Of a DNA stretch of 64,000 nucleotides, positions 25,861-34,205 are shown piece by piece (the stretch's first letter is position 1; every line of letters begins with the position of its first letter). This stretch comes from UBA1429 sp964482225 (GTDB lineage Bacteria > Chloroflexota > Anaerolineae > UBA1429), in the NCBI GenBank assembly GCA_964482225.1, contig CAYZWT010000006.1, positions 1 to 64,000 of the forward strand, read 5' to 3'. Position numbers and translations under genes: made by a program. A model generated the notes under the pieces. That model saw only the letters and a list, made by a program, of their open reading frames with translations, was not told where the DNA came from and made no database searches.

Positions 25861-25896
25861 ACGCGGGGATGGCTGGGCGGCGCGGACATGTGCGCC

Positions 25897-25923
25897 GGAG
25901 CGCGGACGAGATGTCCGCGCTCC
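25897..25923. terminator. GC-rich hairpin between the secreted protease gene and the ABC operon
   Basis: GGAGCGCGGAC (25897-25907) pairs perfectly with GTCCGCGCTCC (25913-25923) over a 5-nt loop, 18 bp beyond the stop of the minus-strand gene at 25942. With no U-tract it may be a REP-like element acting as a transcript end. Confidence 0.5.
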
Positions 25924-25941
25924 GGATGAGGCGCGCTCGCT

Positions 25942-28900
25942 CTAGTTCGTATCCCAGTTACCGGCAATAGGCAGGTCGCCAAAGGAACCGTACTTTTGCG
26001 CAGAGGTCTTGTCCACGGCCATGTTGGTATTGTCGGCATTATAGTCATAGCGCCAGTAGCGGTCGCCGTACTGGGTGCCGCTGTAGAACATGGACGAGTA
26101 GACGGCAATGTCGTCCACAAAGCCATCCTTGTCGAAATCCCCGGCTACGGGCAGATCGTACACAGTGCCAAACAGCCCAGAGGTGCGGTCAATGCCGCAG
26201 CCGTTGCTGCGATAGTCGAAATACCACATGCTCCGCGATGGGGAAAAGACGCCTACATCATCGTGGTACCCGTCGCGGTTGAAATCGCCCGTGACGGGGC
26301 GGCCATCCAAGGGGAAATTGGGGTAGACGCCCTCATAGTAGCAACTCCCATTGGGCGAGGTCTGGGGCGTGGCATCGGTGTTCCAGCTCCATCCGCCGAT
26401 GGCGGGGTGGTACAAGGCCAGGTCGTCCACCCAACCATCCCGGTCCACATCCAGGGCCATGGGCCAGGCATCGTTGATCACACTCCAACGGTTCAGGAAC
26501 ACGTCGTTAGAGCGGTCGGCGTTATAGTCAATGCGCCAGCCGCGCCGCCACGAGGCGACATCGGTGTCCCAGATAAAGGCGGCAATGTCATCCAGCACGC
26601 CGTCGCGGTCGAAATCGCCCACGGTGGGCCGGATCCCCGAGACCCAGCCAAAGGGGGCGATGCTGCGGTCGTGCACGGTATCATGCCCGTAATCCAGGAA
26701 AAAGTAGCTGCTGCTGGCGCGATAGAGGCCCACGTCGTCCACAAAGGCCTGGTGCGGCGATAGGCGCCCGGCAAAGAACAGGTCCGAGGACACCCACTCG
26801 TTGGTGCCATACTTGCCCGGCACGGCGTTGCCCTGGTTCACATACCAGCCCCTGGCCAAGCCGATGGGGATGCAGGTCGTGGTGCAATTCTGGTTACCGA
26901 ACCCCGTGCACGTCGTGGTGCAGCGCTCGATCGGTTTCTGGCGGTAGCCATAGGCCAGGGGATAGTGGGAGAGGAACCCGATCCCGATGACCGAGGGACG
27001 ACGGTATTCCATCGGGTTCTGGATCACATTGCGGGCCATTTCGGCAATGCTCTGGGCCGTCGAGCCCACGATATCGAACCCGGCCGGGTTGTGCCAGGTC
27101 TTGACCTGCATCCCCGAGCGGCCGTTCAGATACTGGGTGATCCTGTGCATATCCGCGGGCAGGGTGGCGCCGTTGTCGTTGAACAGATTGCAAAAGGTGC
27201 CGAGCTGGCCGTTGATCTCGAAAGTCATGTTGCGCACGCCCTGGGCCTGGGCGGCATCGCCCATGAACTCGGGCGCCACGGCATCGGCCCCGCGCCCGCC
27301 GTTGGTGCGGTAGAGGCCCCAGCGCCCCGCCCAGATGGCGCTGCCGGGCAGCGTCTGGTTGGCGGCCATCCGGTCGCCCCAGGCGATGAGCATGGCCCAG
27401 GCCGTAGGCCCGCAGCCGCTCCTGCAGTCGCCGACCATGTCTTGGCCGGTGTATTGCCCGTACCAGACCTGCTGGGCGTCGGCGACGCCTTGGTTAGCGC
27501 CATTGGCATACCAGTAGGTATAGCCATCATAACCCACCGTGCCGGCCACCTGGGCGCGCACGTCAGAGGCGGGGGCCACCCCCCACCCACCGGCGCTGGC
27601 AGCCTCGCCCTCTAGCGGGGGCGGGGTCACAGCGCCGACGCCCTCATGGGTGGCCAAAGGCAGGTACAGCATGGCGCGATGCACGACGATCACCTTGAGG
27701 GTTTCCGTCATGCCATTGCCATAGCTGATCTCGGCCAGGAGCATCTGGGACTGGCCCGGCGTCGCGTCCACAGCCGTGATCACCAGGCGGGCCGCGCCCT
27801 CGCCCGGATCCGTGATCTGGACCGTTGTCAGGCCCAGATCCCAGGCGGGGCCAGAGTAGACCGGAGCGGGACCCTCCCACAAGAGCGGGAAGGAGAGGCT
27901 GTCGCCCTTGAAAAGCACATGGCCATACTCGCGGTTGTGCTCCTCGATCTCCCATTCCAGCTCGGCGGCGCGCTGTTGGGCCTCCAAAAAGGGCGCATAG
28001 ACCTGGGCGTACTCGTCTTTCAGCTCATCCCACGAGTCCCAGCCCTCTAGCTGCACGGGATTGTTCTCCACGGCGTTGGTGATGGACAGGGTATAGGTCA
28101 CCGGCGCGCCATCGGGATCGGTGGGGAACATGGCCCCAGGCTGGGAGACGATCTGGGTGACGGGGGGCGGAGCGCTCAGCCACTCGTCGGGGATGCCCGT
28201 GATGCGGTGGGGCATATCGCCATCCTTGGCCACCAACTCGCCGGTGTGCCCCTCAGCCGCGTAGGAGAGGGGGTCCAGCTTGAAAAAGCGCACGGCAGTC
28301 TTGGCCTCCTCTTGGGCCGCCTCGATCATGCGCTGGGTGGGCGGAAGGCCGCCGGTGGCCCAGTTGGGGATCGGGTAATCATGGGGGCCGGTGGATACGA
28401 CGATGAACCCGGCGGGCTCGTCGGGCAGGACGGCGCTGGCCCCGGCGCCCGAGGGCGGCGCCCACACGGCGAACTCGTAATAGGCGGGCCCGGCCATGTC
28501 GGGCCGGTAGAGGGGCCGCACGGCGTCGCCCAGGTAGGCGTAATCCCACTCGGAGGTCTGCCCGCTCTGGCGGTGCTCTTCCAGGTGCAAGAGCGCCCGC
28601 TGGCGGAACTCGTCTGGCGTCTCTGCCAGGGGCAGCGGCCCGATGACGATCTCCAAACTGGCCGAGGCGGTGGGGTTGTTGGCGCAGGCGGCCCGGGCCG
28701 AGACCGTGACCGTCTTGGGGCCGGGGGTGTTCCAGGCGAACTCTTGTATATTCGTGAGGCCAGAGCTGCTATAGAACGGCTGGCTGCCCGTTATCTCCCA
28801 GGCGTAGGTGATATCCAGCGTGGCGTTGGGGGGGCCGGCGGCGGCCTGGAACTCGTAATAGTAGTCCGTCTCGCCGTAGGTCGGGCCGGTCAACGTGAGG

Positions 28901-29034
28901 GTCTGCACCTCCTCGCAAGCGAGGGGGGCAACCTCCTGGGCGGCGGGCGCTGCGCTGACGGGGCTCAGCAGGGCGGCCAGGGCAACGGCCAGCGCCAGGG
29001 CGCCACAGAGCAGGGGGCTTGTACGGTACTGCAT
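25942..29034 (-). CDS. Large secreted C39-like cysteine protease with C-terminal FG-GAP/VCBS-like repeats
   Basis: The 1030-residue protein starts at the ATG at 29034 (GGAAGGA upstream) with a signal peptide (MQYRTSPLLCGALALAVALA, then AALLSPVSA). An Ig/PKD-like region (about 35-150) follows, then a mixed region of unknown fold. At about residues 505-700 is a papain-like C39-type domain: GCGPTAWAMLIAWGD with the predicted nucleophile Cys near 540, and LSHYPLAYGY with the His near 688. The last 250 residues repeat G-D-F-(D/N)-x-D-G-(Y/F/V)-x-D-D, calcium-binding FG-GAP/VCBS-like blades. It is probably a surface or secreted protease or an adhesin with protease fold. Monocistronic; a divergent comM lies upstream. 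Confidence 0.75.
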   Translation of the reverse strand: MQYRTSPLLCGALALAVALAALLSPVSAAPAAQEVAPLACEEVQTLTLTGPTYGETDYYYEFQAAAGPPNATLDITYAWEITGSQPFYSSSGLTNIQEFAWNTPGPKTVTVSARAACANNPTASASLEIVIGPLPLAETPDEFRQRALLHLEEHRQSGQTSEWDYAYLGDAVRPLYRPDMAGPAYYEFAVWAPPSGAGASAVLPDEPAGFIVVSTGPHDYPIPNWATGGLPPTQRMIEAAQEEAKTAVRFFKLDPLSYAAEGHTGELVAKDGDMPHRITGIPDEWLSAPPPVTQIVSQPGAMFPTDPDGAPVTYTLSITNAVENNPVQLEGWDSWDELKDEYAQVYAPFLEAQQRAAELEWEIEEHNREYGHVLFKGDSLSFPLLWEGPAPVYSGPAWDLGLTTVQITDPGEGAARLVITAVDATPGQSQMLLAEISYGNGMTETLKVIVVHRAMLYLPLATHEGVGAVTPPPLEGEAASAGGWGVAPASDVRAQVAGTVGYDGYTYWYANGANQGVADAQQVWYGQYTGQDMVGDCRSGCGPTAWAMLIAWGDRMAANQTLPGSAIWAGRWGLYRTNGGRGADAVAPEFMGDAAQAQGVRNMTFEINGQLGTFCNLFNDNGATLPADMHRITQYLNGRSGMQVKTWHNPAGFDIVGSTAQSIAEMARNVIQNPMEYRRPSVIGIGFLSHYPLAYGYRQKPIERCTTTCTGFGNQNCTTTCIPIGLARGWYVNQGNAVPGKYGTNEWVSSDLFFAGRLSPHQAFVDDVGLYRASSSYFFLDYGHDTVHDRSIAPFGWVSGIRPTVGDFDRDGVLDDIAAFIWDTDVASWRRGWRIDYNADRSNDVFLNRWSVINDAWPMALDVDRDGWVDDLALYHPAIGGWSWNTDATPQTSPNGSCYYEGVYPNFPLDGRPVTGDFNRDGYHDDVGVFSPSRSMWYFDYRSNGCGIDRTSGLFGTVYDLPVAGDFDKDGFVDDIAVYSSMFYSGTQYGDRYWRYDYNADNTNMAVDKTSAQKYGSFGDLPIAGNWDTN

Positions 29035-29361
29035 GGCGTTACGTCCTTCCAAGATTGGCTCGATCGTAGGATTCAACGTTGGCGGCCAAGGGAGGGGTGC
29101 TCCGCAAGCCGCGCCAAAGGCCAAAAGAGACGTCCGGTACCGTCGCCCTTCTGCCAGCAGGGCGTAACTGGCGGCCCCGGTTGGGGCCGGCGTGGTCGGC
29201 GTGATCAGCCGACCTCTCACACACGAGATTGTACGAGATGTGCGGCCCCCACGTCAAAGCGATTCCGGCAACTCACAGTCCAAAGGGCTTGCCCGTCTGC
29301 TCTGCCTTGTGCTACACTGGCCCACAGTTAACCTGGGCGAGACTAGCAAGGAGGCGGCGCC
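29035..29361. other. Divergent intergenic region
   Basis: It separates the secreted protease (minus) from comM (plus). It contains a GGCCCCGGTTGGGGCC palindrome near 29174-29189 and the comM promoter at 29289-29318. A minus-strand frame here could extend the protease N-terminus but lacks coding character before the signal peptide. Confidence 0.5.
29289..29318 (+). promoter_or_regulatory. Promoter of comM/yifB
   Basis: TTGCCC (29289-29294), 18-bp spacer, and TACACT (29313-29318) preceded by TGC (extended -10), 43 bp before the GTG start. Confidence 0.5.
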
Positions 29362-30882
29362 GTGCTGGCCAAGATCACCAGTTGCGCCCTTGTGGGGCTG
29401 GAAGGCGTGTTGGTGGATGTCGAGGTGGACGTGCACCCCGGCCAAGTGGGCGTCATTGACATCGTCGGGCTGCCCGATGCCGCCATCCAGGAATCGCGCC
29501 AGCGGGTGCGCTCGGCCATCCACAACTCGCGGCTGGCCTTCCCGCAGAACCGGGTCACCATCAACCTGGCCCCCGCCGACCTGCACAAGGAGGGCCCCGC
29601 CTACGACCTACCCATCGCCGTGGGCATCCTGGCGGGCGGCAACGTGCTGCCCCCCGTGGATGGCGCCGAACTCTACATCGGCGAACTCTCGCTGGATGGG
29701 GGCGTGCGCCACGTCAACGGCATCCTCTCCATGGCCTCCGTCGCCCGCGACCAGGGCATCACCCAGGTGTACGTGCCCGCCGACGACGCCCCCGAGGCGG
29801 CCCTGATCCCCGGCCTGACGGTCTATGCCGTCGAGAGCCTGGGGCAACTGGCCATGCACCTGAACAACCTGCTGCCCATTGCCCCGTATACGCCCGACGG
29901 TTCGCCCTTGGATGAGGAGGAGCCCCCCGCGCCGGTGGATTTCGCCGAGGTGCGCGGCCAGGAGCACGTCAAGCGCGCCTTGGAGGTGGCCGCCGCCGGG
30001 GGCCATTGCGTGCTGATGAGCGGGCCGCCCGGCTCTGGCAAGACGTTGCTGGCCCGGGCGCTGCCCTCGATCCTGCCGCGCATGGGCATTGACGAGGCGC
30101 TGGAGGTGACCAAGATCTATTCCGTGGCCGATATGCTGCCCGCCGGGCGCCCGCTGATGCGGCTGCGGCCCTTTCGCGCGCCCCACCACACCATCTCCCA
30201 GGCGGGGCTGGTGGGCGGCGGCCACTGGCCCCGGCCCGGCGAGGTCTCGATGGCCCACCGGGGCGTGCTCTTTCTCGACGAGCTGCCCGAGTTCGGCATG
30301 CGCACGCTAGAGGTGCTGCGCCAACCGTTGGAGGACAAGCTGGTGACCATCTCGCGGGCCACGGGCTCGTTGAGCTTTCCCGCCAATTTCATGCTGGTGG
30401 GGGCCATGAACCCCTGCCCCTGCGGCTATCACGGCGACCCGGCCCACGACTGTACGTGCAGCCGCAGCCTGATCGAGAACTATCAAAAGCGCATCTCTGG
30501 CCCGCTGCTGGACCGCATAGACATCCACGTGGAGGTGCCCTCGGTGGACTATGAAAAGCTGGCGGGCGAGACGTTGGGCGAGCCCTCGGCGGCCATCCGC
30601 GCGCGGGTGGAGGCGGCCCGCGCCCGCCAGCAGGCCCGCCTGGCGGATACGGGCCTGGCCTGCAACGCCGATATGGGCCCCGGCGAGGTGCGCCGCCACT
30701 GCGCCCTGGATGATGCGGGGCGCGCGCTGATCAAGGCGGCGATGCGCCAGTTGGGGCTCAGCGCCCGGGGCTATCATCGCGTGCTCAAGCTGGCGCGCAC
30801 CGTGGCCGACCTGGCGGGGAGCGACGAGATCCGCGCGCCCCACCTGGCGGAGGCGTTGCAGTATCGGGCGCGGGGGGCGTGA
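29362..30882 (+). CDS. comM: YifB/ComM-family magnesium-chelatase-like AAA+ ATPase
   Basis: The 506-residue protein starts at GTG behind AAGGAGG. The N-terminal ChlI-like/Lon-like domain (LVGLEGVLVDVEVDVHPGQV, VGLPDAAIQESRQRVRSAI) leads into the AAA+ core with Walker A SGPPGSGKTLLARALPSILP, FRAPHHTISQAGLVGGG, Walker B GVLFLDELPEF and the zinc-like CPCGYHGDPAHDCTC. The C-terminal Mg-chelatase domain includes LGLSARGYHRVLKLARTVAD. ComM is a hexameric branch-migration helicase that helps integrate foreign DNA during natural transformation. The last 122 bp are duplicated at 31556-31677. Confidence 0.93.
   Translation: MLAKITSCALVGLEGVLVDVEVDVHPGQVGVIDIVGLPDAAIQESRQRVRSAIHNSRLAFPQNRVTINLAPADLHKEGPAYDLPIAVGILAGGNVLPPVDGAELYIGELSLDGGVRHVNGILSMASVARDQGITQVYVPADDAPEAALIPGLTVYAVESLGQLAMHLNNLLPIAPYTPDGSPLDEEEPPAPVDFAEVRGQEHVKRALEVAAAGGHCVLMSGPPGSGKTLLARALPSILPRMGIDEALEVTKIYSVADMLPAGRPLMRLRPFRAPHHTISQAGLVGGGHWPRPGEVSMAHRGVLFLDELPEFGMRTLEVLRQPLEDKLVTISRATGSLSFPANFMLVGAMNPCPCGYHGDPAHDCTCSRSLIENYQKRISGPLLDRIDIHVEVPSVDYEKLAGETLGEPSAAIRARVEAARARQQARLADTGLACNADMGPGEVRRHCALDDAGRALIKAAMRQLGLSARGYHRVLKLARTVADLAGSDEIRAPHLAEALQYRARGA
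30761..30882 (+). repeat. Direct repeat, copy 1 (true 3' end of comM)
   Basis: This 122-bp segment is the final 40 codons and stop of comM. It matches 31556-31677 at 116 of 122 positions, with no gaps, and all six differences fall at synonymous codon positions. The gene at 30893-31552 sits between the two copies. Confidence 0.9.
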
Positions 30883-30892
30883 GGGGGGGGCT

Positions 30893-31552
30893 ATGGGTAA
30901 CTCACACCGCTGGTCATTTCGCGAAAGACTGGGGTGGTGGGTGGCCGGGCTGAGCCTGTCTCTTCTGACGCTTGTCTGCTGTCTCGGAAGCCTGAGTATC
31001 GTTGCGGTAGAGCGCATTTCCGCCAAGCTCTATCGCTACGAGTTTCCTCCCAGCCCCAGCATCGCACCTGAAGCGTTGCTGCTACCCTATTGCGCTGCGC
31101 CGGCCGGCTGGGATGCCATGCCGATCGGAAAGGGGCGCTATCTGTATCTGCCCTTCGAGGGTGCCAACGCTTGGGCGAGCCGGTCTTACAGATATCTGCC
31201 CGAGTTCAATGACAGTTGGGTGGGCCAAACTGTGGTCTGGTATGCCACCGAAGAAGCTGCGCGGGCGGGCTATGCTGGTGTGAGATGGGCTTCTTTCGCT
31301 GATCGGGAACCCTGGCAGGAGATGGCCGACTGGGAATATCGTGGCATGGCCGACCAATGGAACTTGACTTGCGCCAACATCCGTGATGAGGGGACTTTTT
31401 ACGCGCAGCGCTGTTATCTCACGGCGCGGTACGGGCAGTACCTCTCCAATGTCAATCTACGGATCGTGCCGGGCAGGCTCGGTGCCGAGGAGGTGCAGAG
31501 ACTGCTCATAGCCGCCGATCTCACCATGTACCGGAACAGCCAGGAGCGGTGA
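30893..31552 (+). CDS. Membrane-anchored protein of unknown function between comM-end repeats
   Basis: The 219-residue protein has a short cytoplasmic start and one N-terminal membrane segment (WWVAGLSLSLLTLVCCLGSL, residues about 15-40), then a soluble extracytoplasmic domain with several Cys (CAAPAGWD, LTCANIRDE, QRCYLTARYG) that may form disulfides. A signal anchor is more likely than a lipobox. No family recognised. The ATG lies 10 bp after the comM stop in a run of G, so it could be read from the comM transcript. Its position between two copies of the comM 3' end indicates it was brought in by recombination. Confidence 0.65.
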   Translation: MGNSHRWSFRERLGWWVAGLSLSLLTLVCCLGSLSIVAVERISAKLYRYEFPPSPSIAPEALLLPYCAAPAGWDAMPIGKGRYLYLPFEGANAWASRSYRYLPEFNDSWVGQTVVWYATEEAARAGYAGVRWASFADREPWQEMADWEYRGMADQWNLTCANIRDEGTFYAQRCYLTARYGQYLSNVNLRIVPGRLGAEEVQRLLIAADLTMYRNSQER

Positions 31553-31555
31553 GAT

Positions 31556-31677
31556 GCGCCCGGGGCTATCACCGCGTGCTCAAGCTGGCGCGCACCGTGG
31601 CCGACCTGGCGGGCAGCGACGAGATCCGCGCGCCCCACCTGGCGGAGGCGCTGCAATACCGAGCGCGGGGGGCGTGA
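31556..31677 (+). pseudogene. Second copy of the comM 3' end (fragment)
   Basis: The fragment encodes ARGYHRVLKLARTVADLAGS and the rest of the ComM C-terminus to the same stop, but has no upstream body. It begins 3 bp after the stop of the 219-residue gene. The six differences from the intact copy (CAT/CAC, GGG/GGC, TTG/CTG, CAG/CAA, TAT/TAC, CGG/CGA) are all silent, so it diverged while still part of a functional gene, most likely in another strain. Confidence 0.85.
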
Positions 31678-31746
31678 GGGGATACTGTTAGTTGTATTAC
31701 TAGTTTTCTCGTCGGTCGATACCTTCTGTCGGAGAGGACAAGATAC

Positions 31747-32058
31747 CTATATCTCATCATCCCACTTGACATAGCATAGCGAGCCCGAGGTTTCTGCTTC
31801 TACCATCATGCCACATCTCCAGAGTTCAAGCATTGTGTCGGTATCAAGGTCGTTCTCAGCAACCATGCGCTGCTGCTCATCATTGAATTCTACAAAGTCT
31901 TCCCCGACGGGATGTAGAAGCCCGATCTTGTGCCATCCCTCGCCCTGAAGGCGCCTATCAAGATCGTCAACTCGATCACCTTTTACCCATTTCCCATCCT
32001 TCATGAATCGATAGCTACCATCCAGTGAAAAAACCACGGTCAACTCGTTTTCATCCAT
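31747..32058 (-). CDS. Small uncharacterised acidic protein
   Basis: The 103-residue protein is acidic and soluble (MDENELTVVFSLDGSYRFMK..., FNDEQQRMVAENDLDTDTML, ending LCYVKWDDEI). The ATG at 32058 sits behind a strong GAGGAGAG, and a perfect consensus promoter lies 50 bp upstream, so it is very likely expressed. Composition is clearly more AT-rich than the neighbours, as is the flanking non-coding DNA. No family recognised. It lies between the duplicated comM end and an AbiE system, i.e. in a variable spot. Confidence 0.7.
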   Translation of the reverse strand: MDENELTVVFSLDGSYRFMKDGKWVKGDRVDDLDRRLQGEGWHKIGLLHPVGEDFVEFNDEQQRMVAENDLDTDTMLELWRCGMMVEAETSGSLCYVKWDDEI

Positions 32059-32387
32059 TTTTCTCTCCTCAAACTGGGCCTATCTGATAAAACTGCAACC
32101 TTACACAGATTATAGCACCCGTGGATGATTCTGTCAAGTAAATAATAGAATATGGTTCCCATAAAGCATCGTAAAAGTCAGTCTCAGACCGGTAATAGTG
32201 AAAGAATCTTGGCCGTGATCCCAGTGACTACAATACATCGCACGAAGGGCTCTTAAGGCTCACTTAGATTCTGCGCGGAGGCGGGACTTTGACAAGGCCC
32301 TCTCCGCACCATCCCCCGTCTTGCATCTCTTCTTATCTCATTGTACAATCCTATCAGAATGTGAAATGATCGCGTAGGTAATCAAGA
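32059..32387. other. AT-rich intergenic region
   Basis: It holds the promoter of the small minus-strand gene (32109-32137) and, beyond it, about 250 bp of AT-rich sequence without a coding frame or an obvious RNA. It precedes the AbiE pair, whose promoter I could not place with confidence. Confidence 0.5.
32109..32137 (-). promoter_or_regulatory. Consensus sigma-70 promoter of the small gene at 31747-32058
   Basis: On the minus strand: TTGACA (32137-32132), 17-bp spacer, TATAAT (32114-32109), a match to the consensus at all twelve hexamer positions. Confidence 0.85.
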
Positions 32388-33206
32388 ATGACCCTATCAC
32401 CCACCCCACGCAGCCTCTCCGGGCGCGAATCGCACCTGCTGGGGCGCCTGGTCTCCAGGGACAAGCAGCTCTTTACCATCGCCGATGCCCGCGCGGCCCT
32501 GGGCGAGGATGCCCCCTACGCCGCCCTGATCCTCCACCGGCTGGCGGCCAAGCGCTGGCTGAAGCGCATCGCCCGCGGCCGCTATCGCCTGATCCCGCTG
32601 GAGGCCGGGCCTGAGGCCGCCTGGGCGGAGCACGCGTTCCGCATCGCGGCCACGTTTGTCTCGCCCTACTACCTGGCCTATGCCACCGCCCTGGCCTACT
32701 ATGGCTACACCGAGCGCGCCTTGGACCCCATCTGGATCGCCACAACGCGCGCGCGCAAGCCCGTCGTCCTCGACGGGGTCACCTATCGCTTCGTGGCCCT
32801 CAAACCCGCCAGGTTCTTTGGCTACACCCAAATAGAGGTCCTGGGCAGCCCTGTCGCCATCGCCCAGCGGGAGCGCGCGGTGGCCGACGGGCTGGACCGT
32901 CCGGCGTATTGCGGGGGCGTGATCGAGGCCGCCAAGGGGCTATGGTTCGGGCGCGACGAGCTCGACCTGGAGCGCCTGATCGGCATTCTCGAACGGTTGG
33001 GCAACCGTGCCGCCATCAAGCGCCTGGGCTTTTGGCTCGAACGCATGGGCCTGGCCGACGAGGGCCTGCTGCGTACCCTGGAGCCGCGCGACCGCAACTA
33101 TGCCCTTCTCGAGCCCGGCGGTGCTGGAGGAGGACCCAAGGCCGCCCGTTGGCGCCTGGTCGTCAATATCCCCGAAAGGCAGTTGCTCGAATGGCGGGAG
33201 AGCTGA
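32388..33206 (+). CDS. AbiEi-family type IV antitoxin / transcriptional regulator
   Basis: The 272-residue protein has an N-terminal winged helix (LSGRESHLLGRLVSRDKQLF, DARAALGEDAPYAALILHRL, KRIARGRYRLIPLEA) and the AbiEi C-terminal domain (VSPYYLAYATALAYYGYTER..., VAIAQRERAVADGLDRPAYC). AbiEi proteins repress their own operon and counter the toxin. The toxin gene starts 1 bp after its stop, the standard arrangement. Phage-abortive-infection or plasmid-stabilising function is known for the family and inferred here. Confidence 0.85.
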   Translation: MTLSPTPRSLSGRESHLLGRLVSRDKQLFTIADARAALGEDAPYAALILHRLAAKRWLKRIARGRYRLIPLEAGPEAAWAEHAFRIAATFVSPYYLAYATALAYYGYTERALDPIWIATTRARKPVVLDGVTYRFVALKPARFFGYTQIEVLGSPVAIAQRERAVADGLDRPAYCGGVIEAAKGLWFGRDELDLERLIGILERLGNRAAIKRLGFWLERMGLADEGLLRTLEPRDRNYALLEPGGAGGGPKAARWRLVVNIPERQLLEWRES

Positions 33207-33207
33207 G

Positions 33208-34011
33208 ATGATCGCGCTGGACGAGTTACGCCGGATTGCCGGGCGGTTGGGTCTGGGCCTGGCCCAGGCCGAGCACGAGTATGTGCTGCTGTGCGCCCTG
33301 GACGGCCTCTCACAGACTCCCTCTCTGCGGGATGCCTTTGCCCTCAAAGGGGGCACGGCCCTGCGCCAGCTCTACTTTGCGGACTGGCGGCATTCGGTGG
33401 ATCTGGATTTCTCCGTTGCCCCTGGCTTTCCGGCGGAGACCCTGCGTGCACGTCTGCTACAGTGGTTCGCGCAGGTCGAGGCGCTGCACGGTGTGGCGCT
33501 CACCCTGCTCGATCTCCACCGGCCCAATGGCGCGGCGCGGGTGCGGGCGCGCTTTGTCGGTCCTCTGGCGCACCCCAACCGCCTCCTCCTGGACATCACC
33601 CTGGACGAAGCGCTGCTGCTGCCCTGGGAGCGGAGGCCCGTCGTCACGGCCCTGTTCGACCGGCCAACGCCGCAGGTACTGTGCTACTCCCTGGACGAGA
33701 TCCTGGCGGAAAAGCTGCGCGCCATCCTCCAGCGAGGCAAGGCCCGCGACTACTATGATGTCTGGTGCTTGCTCAAAGAAAAGCGTAATGGGTTTGATCC
33801 CAAGATGGTCCGGACCACACTGGAGGCCAAGTGCGCCCATCGCGACCTGCCACAGCCCAGAGTTGCCGATTTCGTGCGCGCAGATGCCCTGGCCCTGGCA
33901 GAGGCGTACTGGACCAATGACCTGGCGGAGCAACTCGAGCCGGGGCGCCTCCCTGCCTGGGATCAGGTAATCATAGAGCTTGCGTCGCTGCTTGCCGATC
34001 TGCTGGCCTAG
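33208..34011 (+). CDS. AbiEii/AbiGii-family nucleotidyltransferase toxin
   Basis: The 267-residue protein has the DUF1814 nucleotidyltransferase core: FALKGGTALRQLYF (K47-G-G49) and SVDLDFSV with catalytic D65 and D67, then the conserved LDEILAEKLRAILQRGKARD and YYDVWCLL segment. AbiEii toxins of this fold modify tRNA or other targets with nucleotides and arrest growth during phage infection. It forms a bicistron with the AbiEi gene. The start at 33208 is fixed by the upstream stop. Both genes have host-like GC content, so they may be long resident. Confidence 0.85.
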   Translation: MIALDELRRIAGRLGLGLAQAEHEYVLLCALDGLSQTPSLRDAFALKGGTALRQLYFADWRHSVDLDFSVAPGFPAETLRARLLQWFAQVEALHGVALTLLDLHRPNGAARVRARFVGPLAHPNRLLLDITLDEALLLPWERRPVVTALFDRPTPQVLCYSLDEILAEKLRAILQRGKARDYYDVWCLLKEKRNGFDPKMVRTTLEAKCAHRDLPQPRVADFVRADALALAEAYWTNDLAEQLEPGRLPAWDQVIIELASLLADLLA

Positions 34012-34084
34012 CCTGATCTTGATTCTTATTCCTCCCCCCAATAATCTCACTTTCTGCAATCTTTTCATATCTAAACAAGAAGCC

Positions 34085-34105
34085 CCTCGCTGCGCGAGTT
34101 TTTCC
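34085..34105 (+). terminator. Short terminator-like hairpin after the AbiE pair
   Basis: CTCGC-TGC-GCGAG followed by five T. The stem is only 5 bp, but the U-tract is clean. Confidence 0.4.
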
Positions 34106-34110
34106 CCCTA

Positions 34111-34138
34111 TTGACCCCGCCCACGCCCGCGCTATACT
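34111..34138 (+). promoter_or_regulatory. Promoter of the Gfo/Idh/MocA gene
   Basis: TTGACC (34111-34116), 16-bp spacer, TATACT (34133-34138), 67 bp before the ATG. Confidence 0.6.
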
Positions 34139-34205
34139 GGAGCGCGTCAGGCATTGGCGCGGCAGCAGCACGCGCACACAACCGCAACAGCACAGGGGGA
34201 AGGCA

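Noticed and set aside
30761..31677. comM-end duplication as attL/attR of an integrative element
   Set aside because: No integrase, excisionase or tRNA target is present, the interval is one gene, and the repeat is 122 bp with scattered silent differences, unlike an attachment core.
31556..31677. Second comM copy as a functional short gene
   Set aside because: It encodes only the last 40 residues of ComM, with no ATPase core, start signal or promoter.
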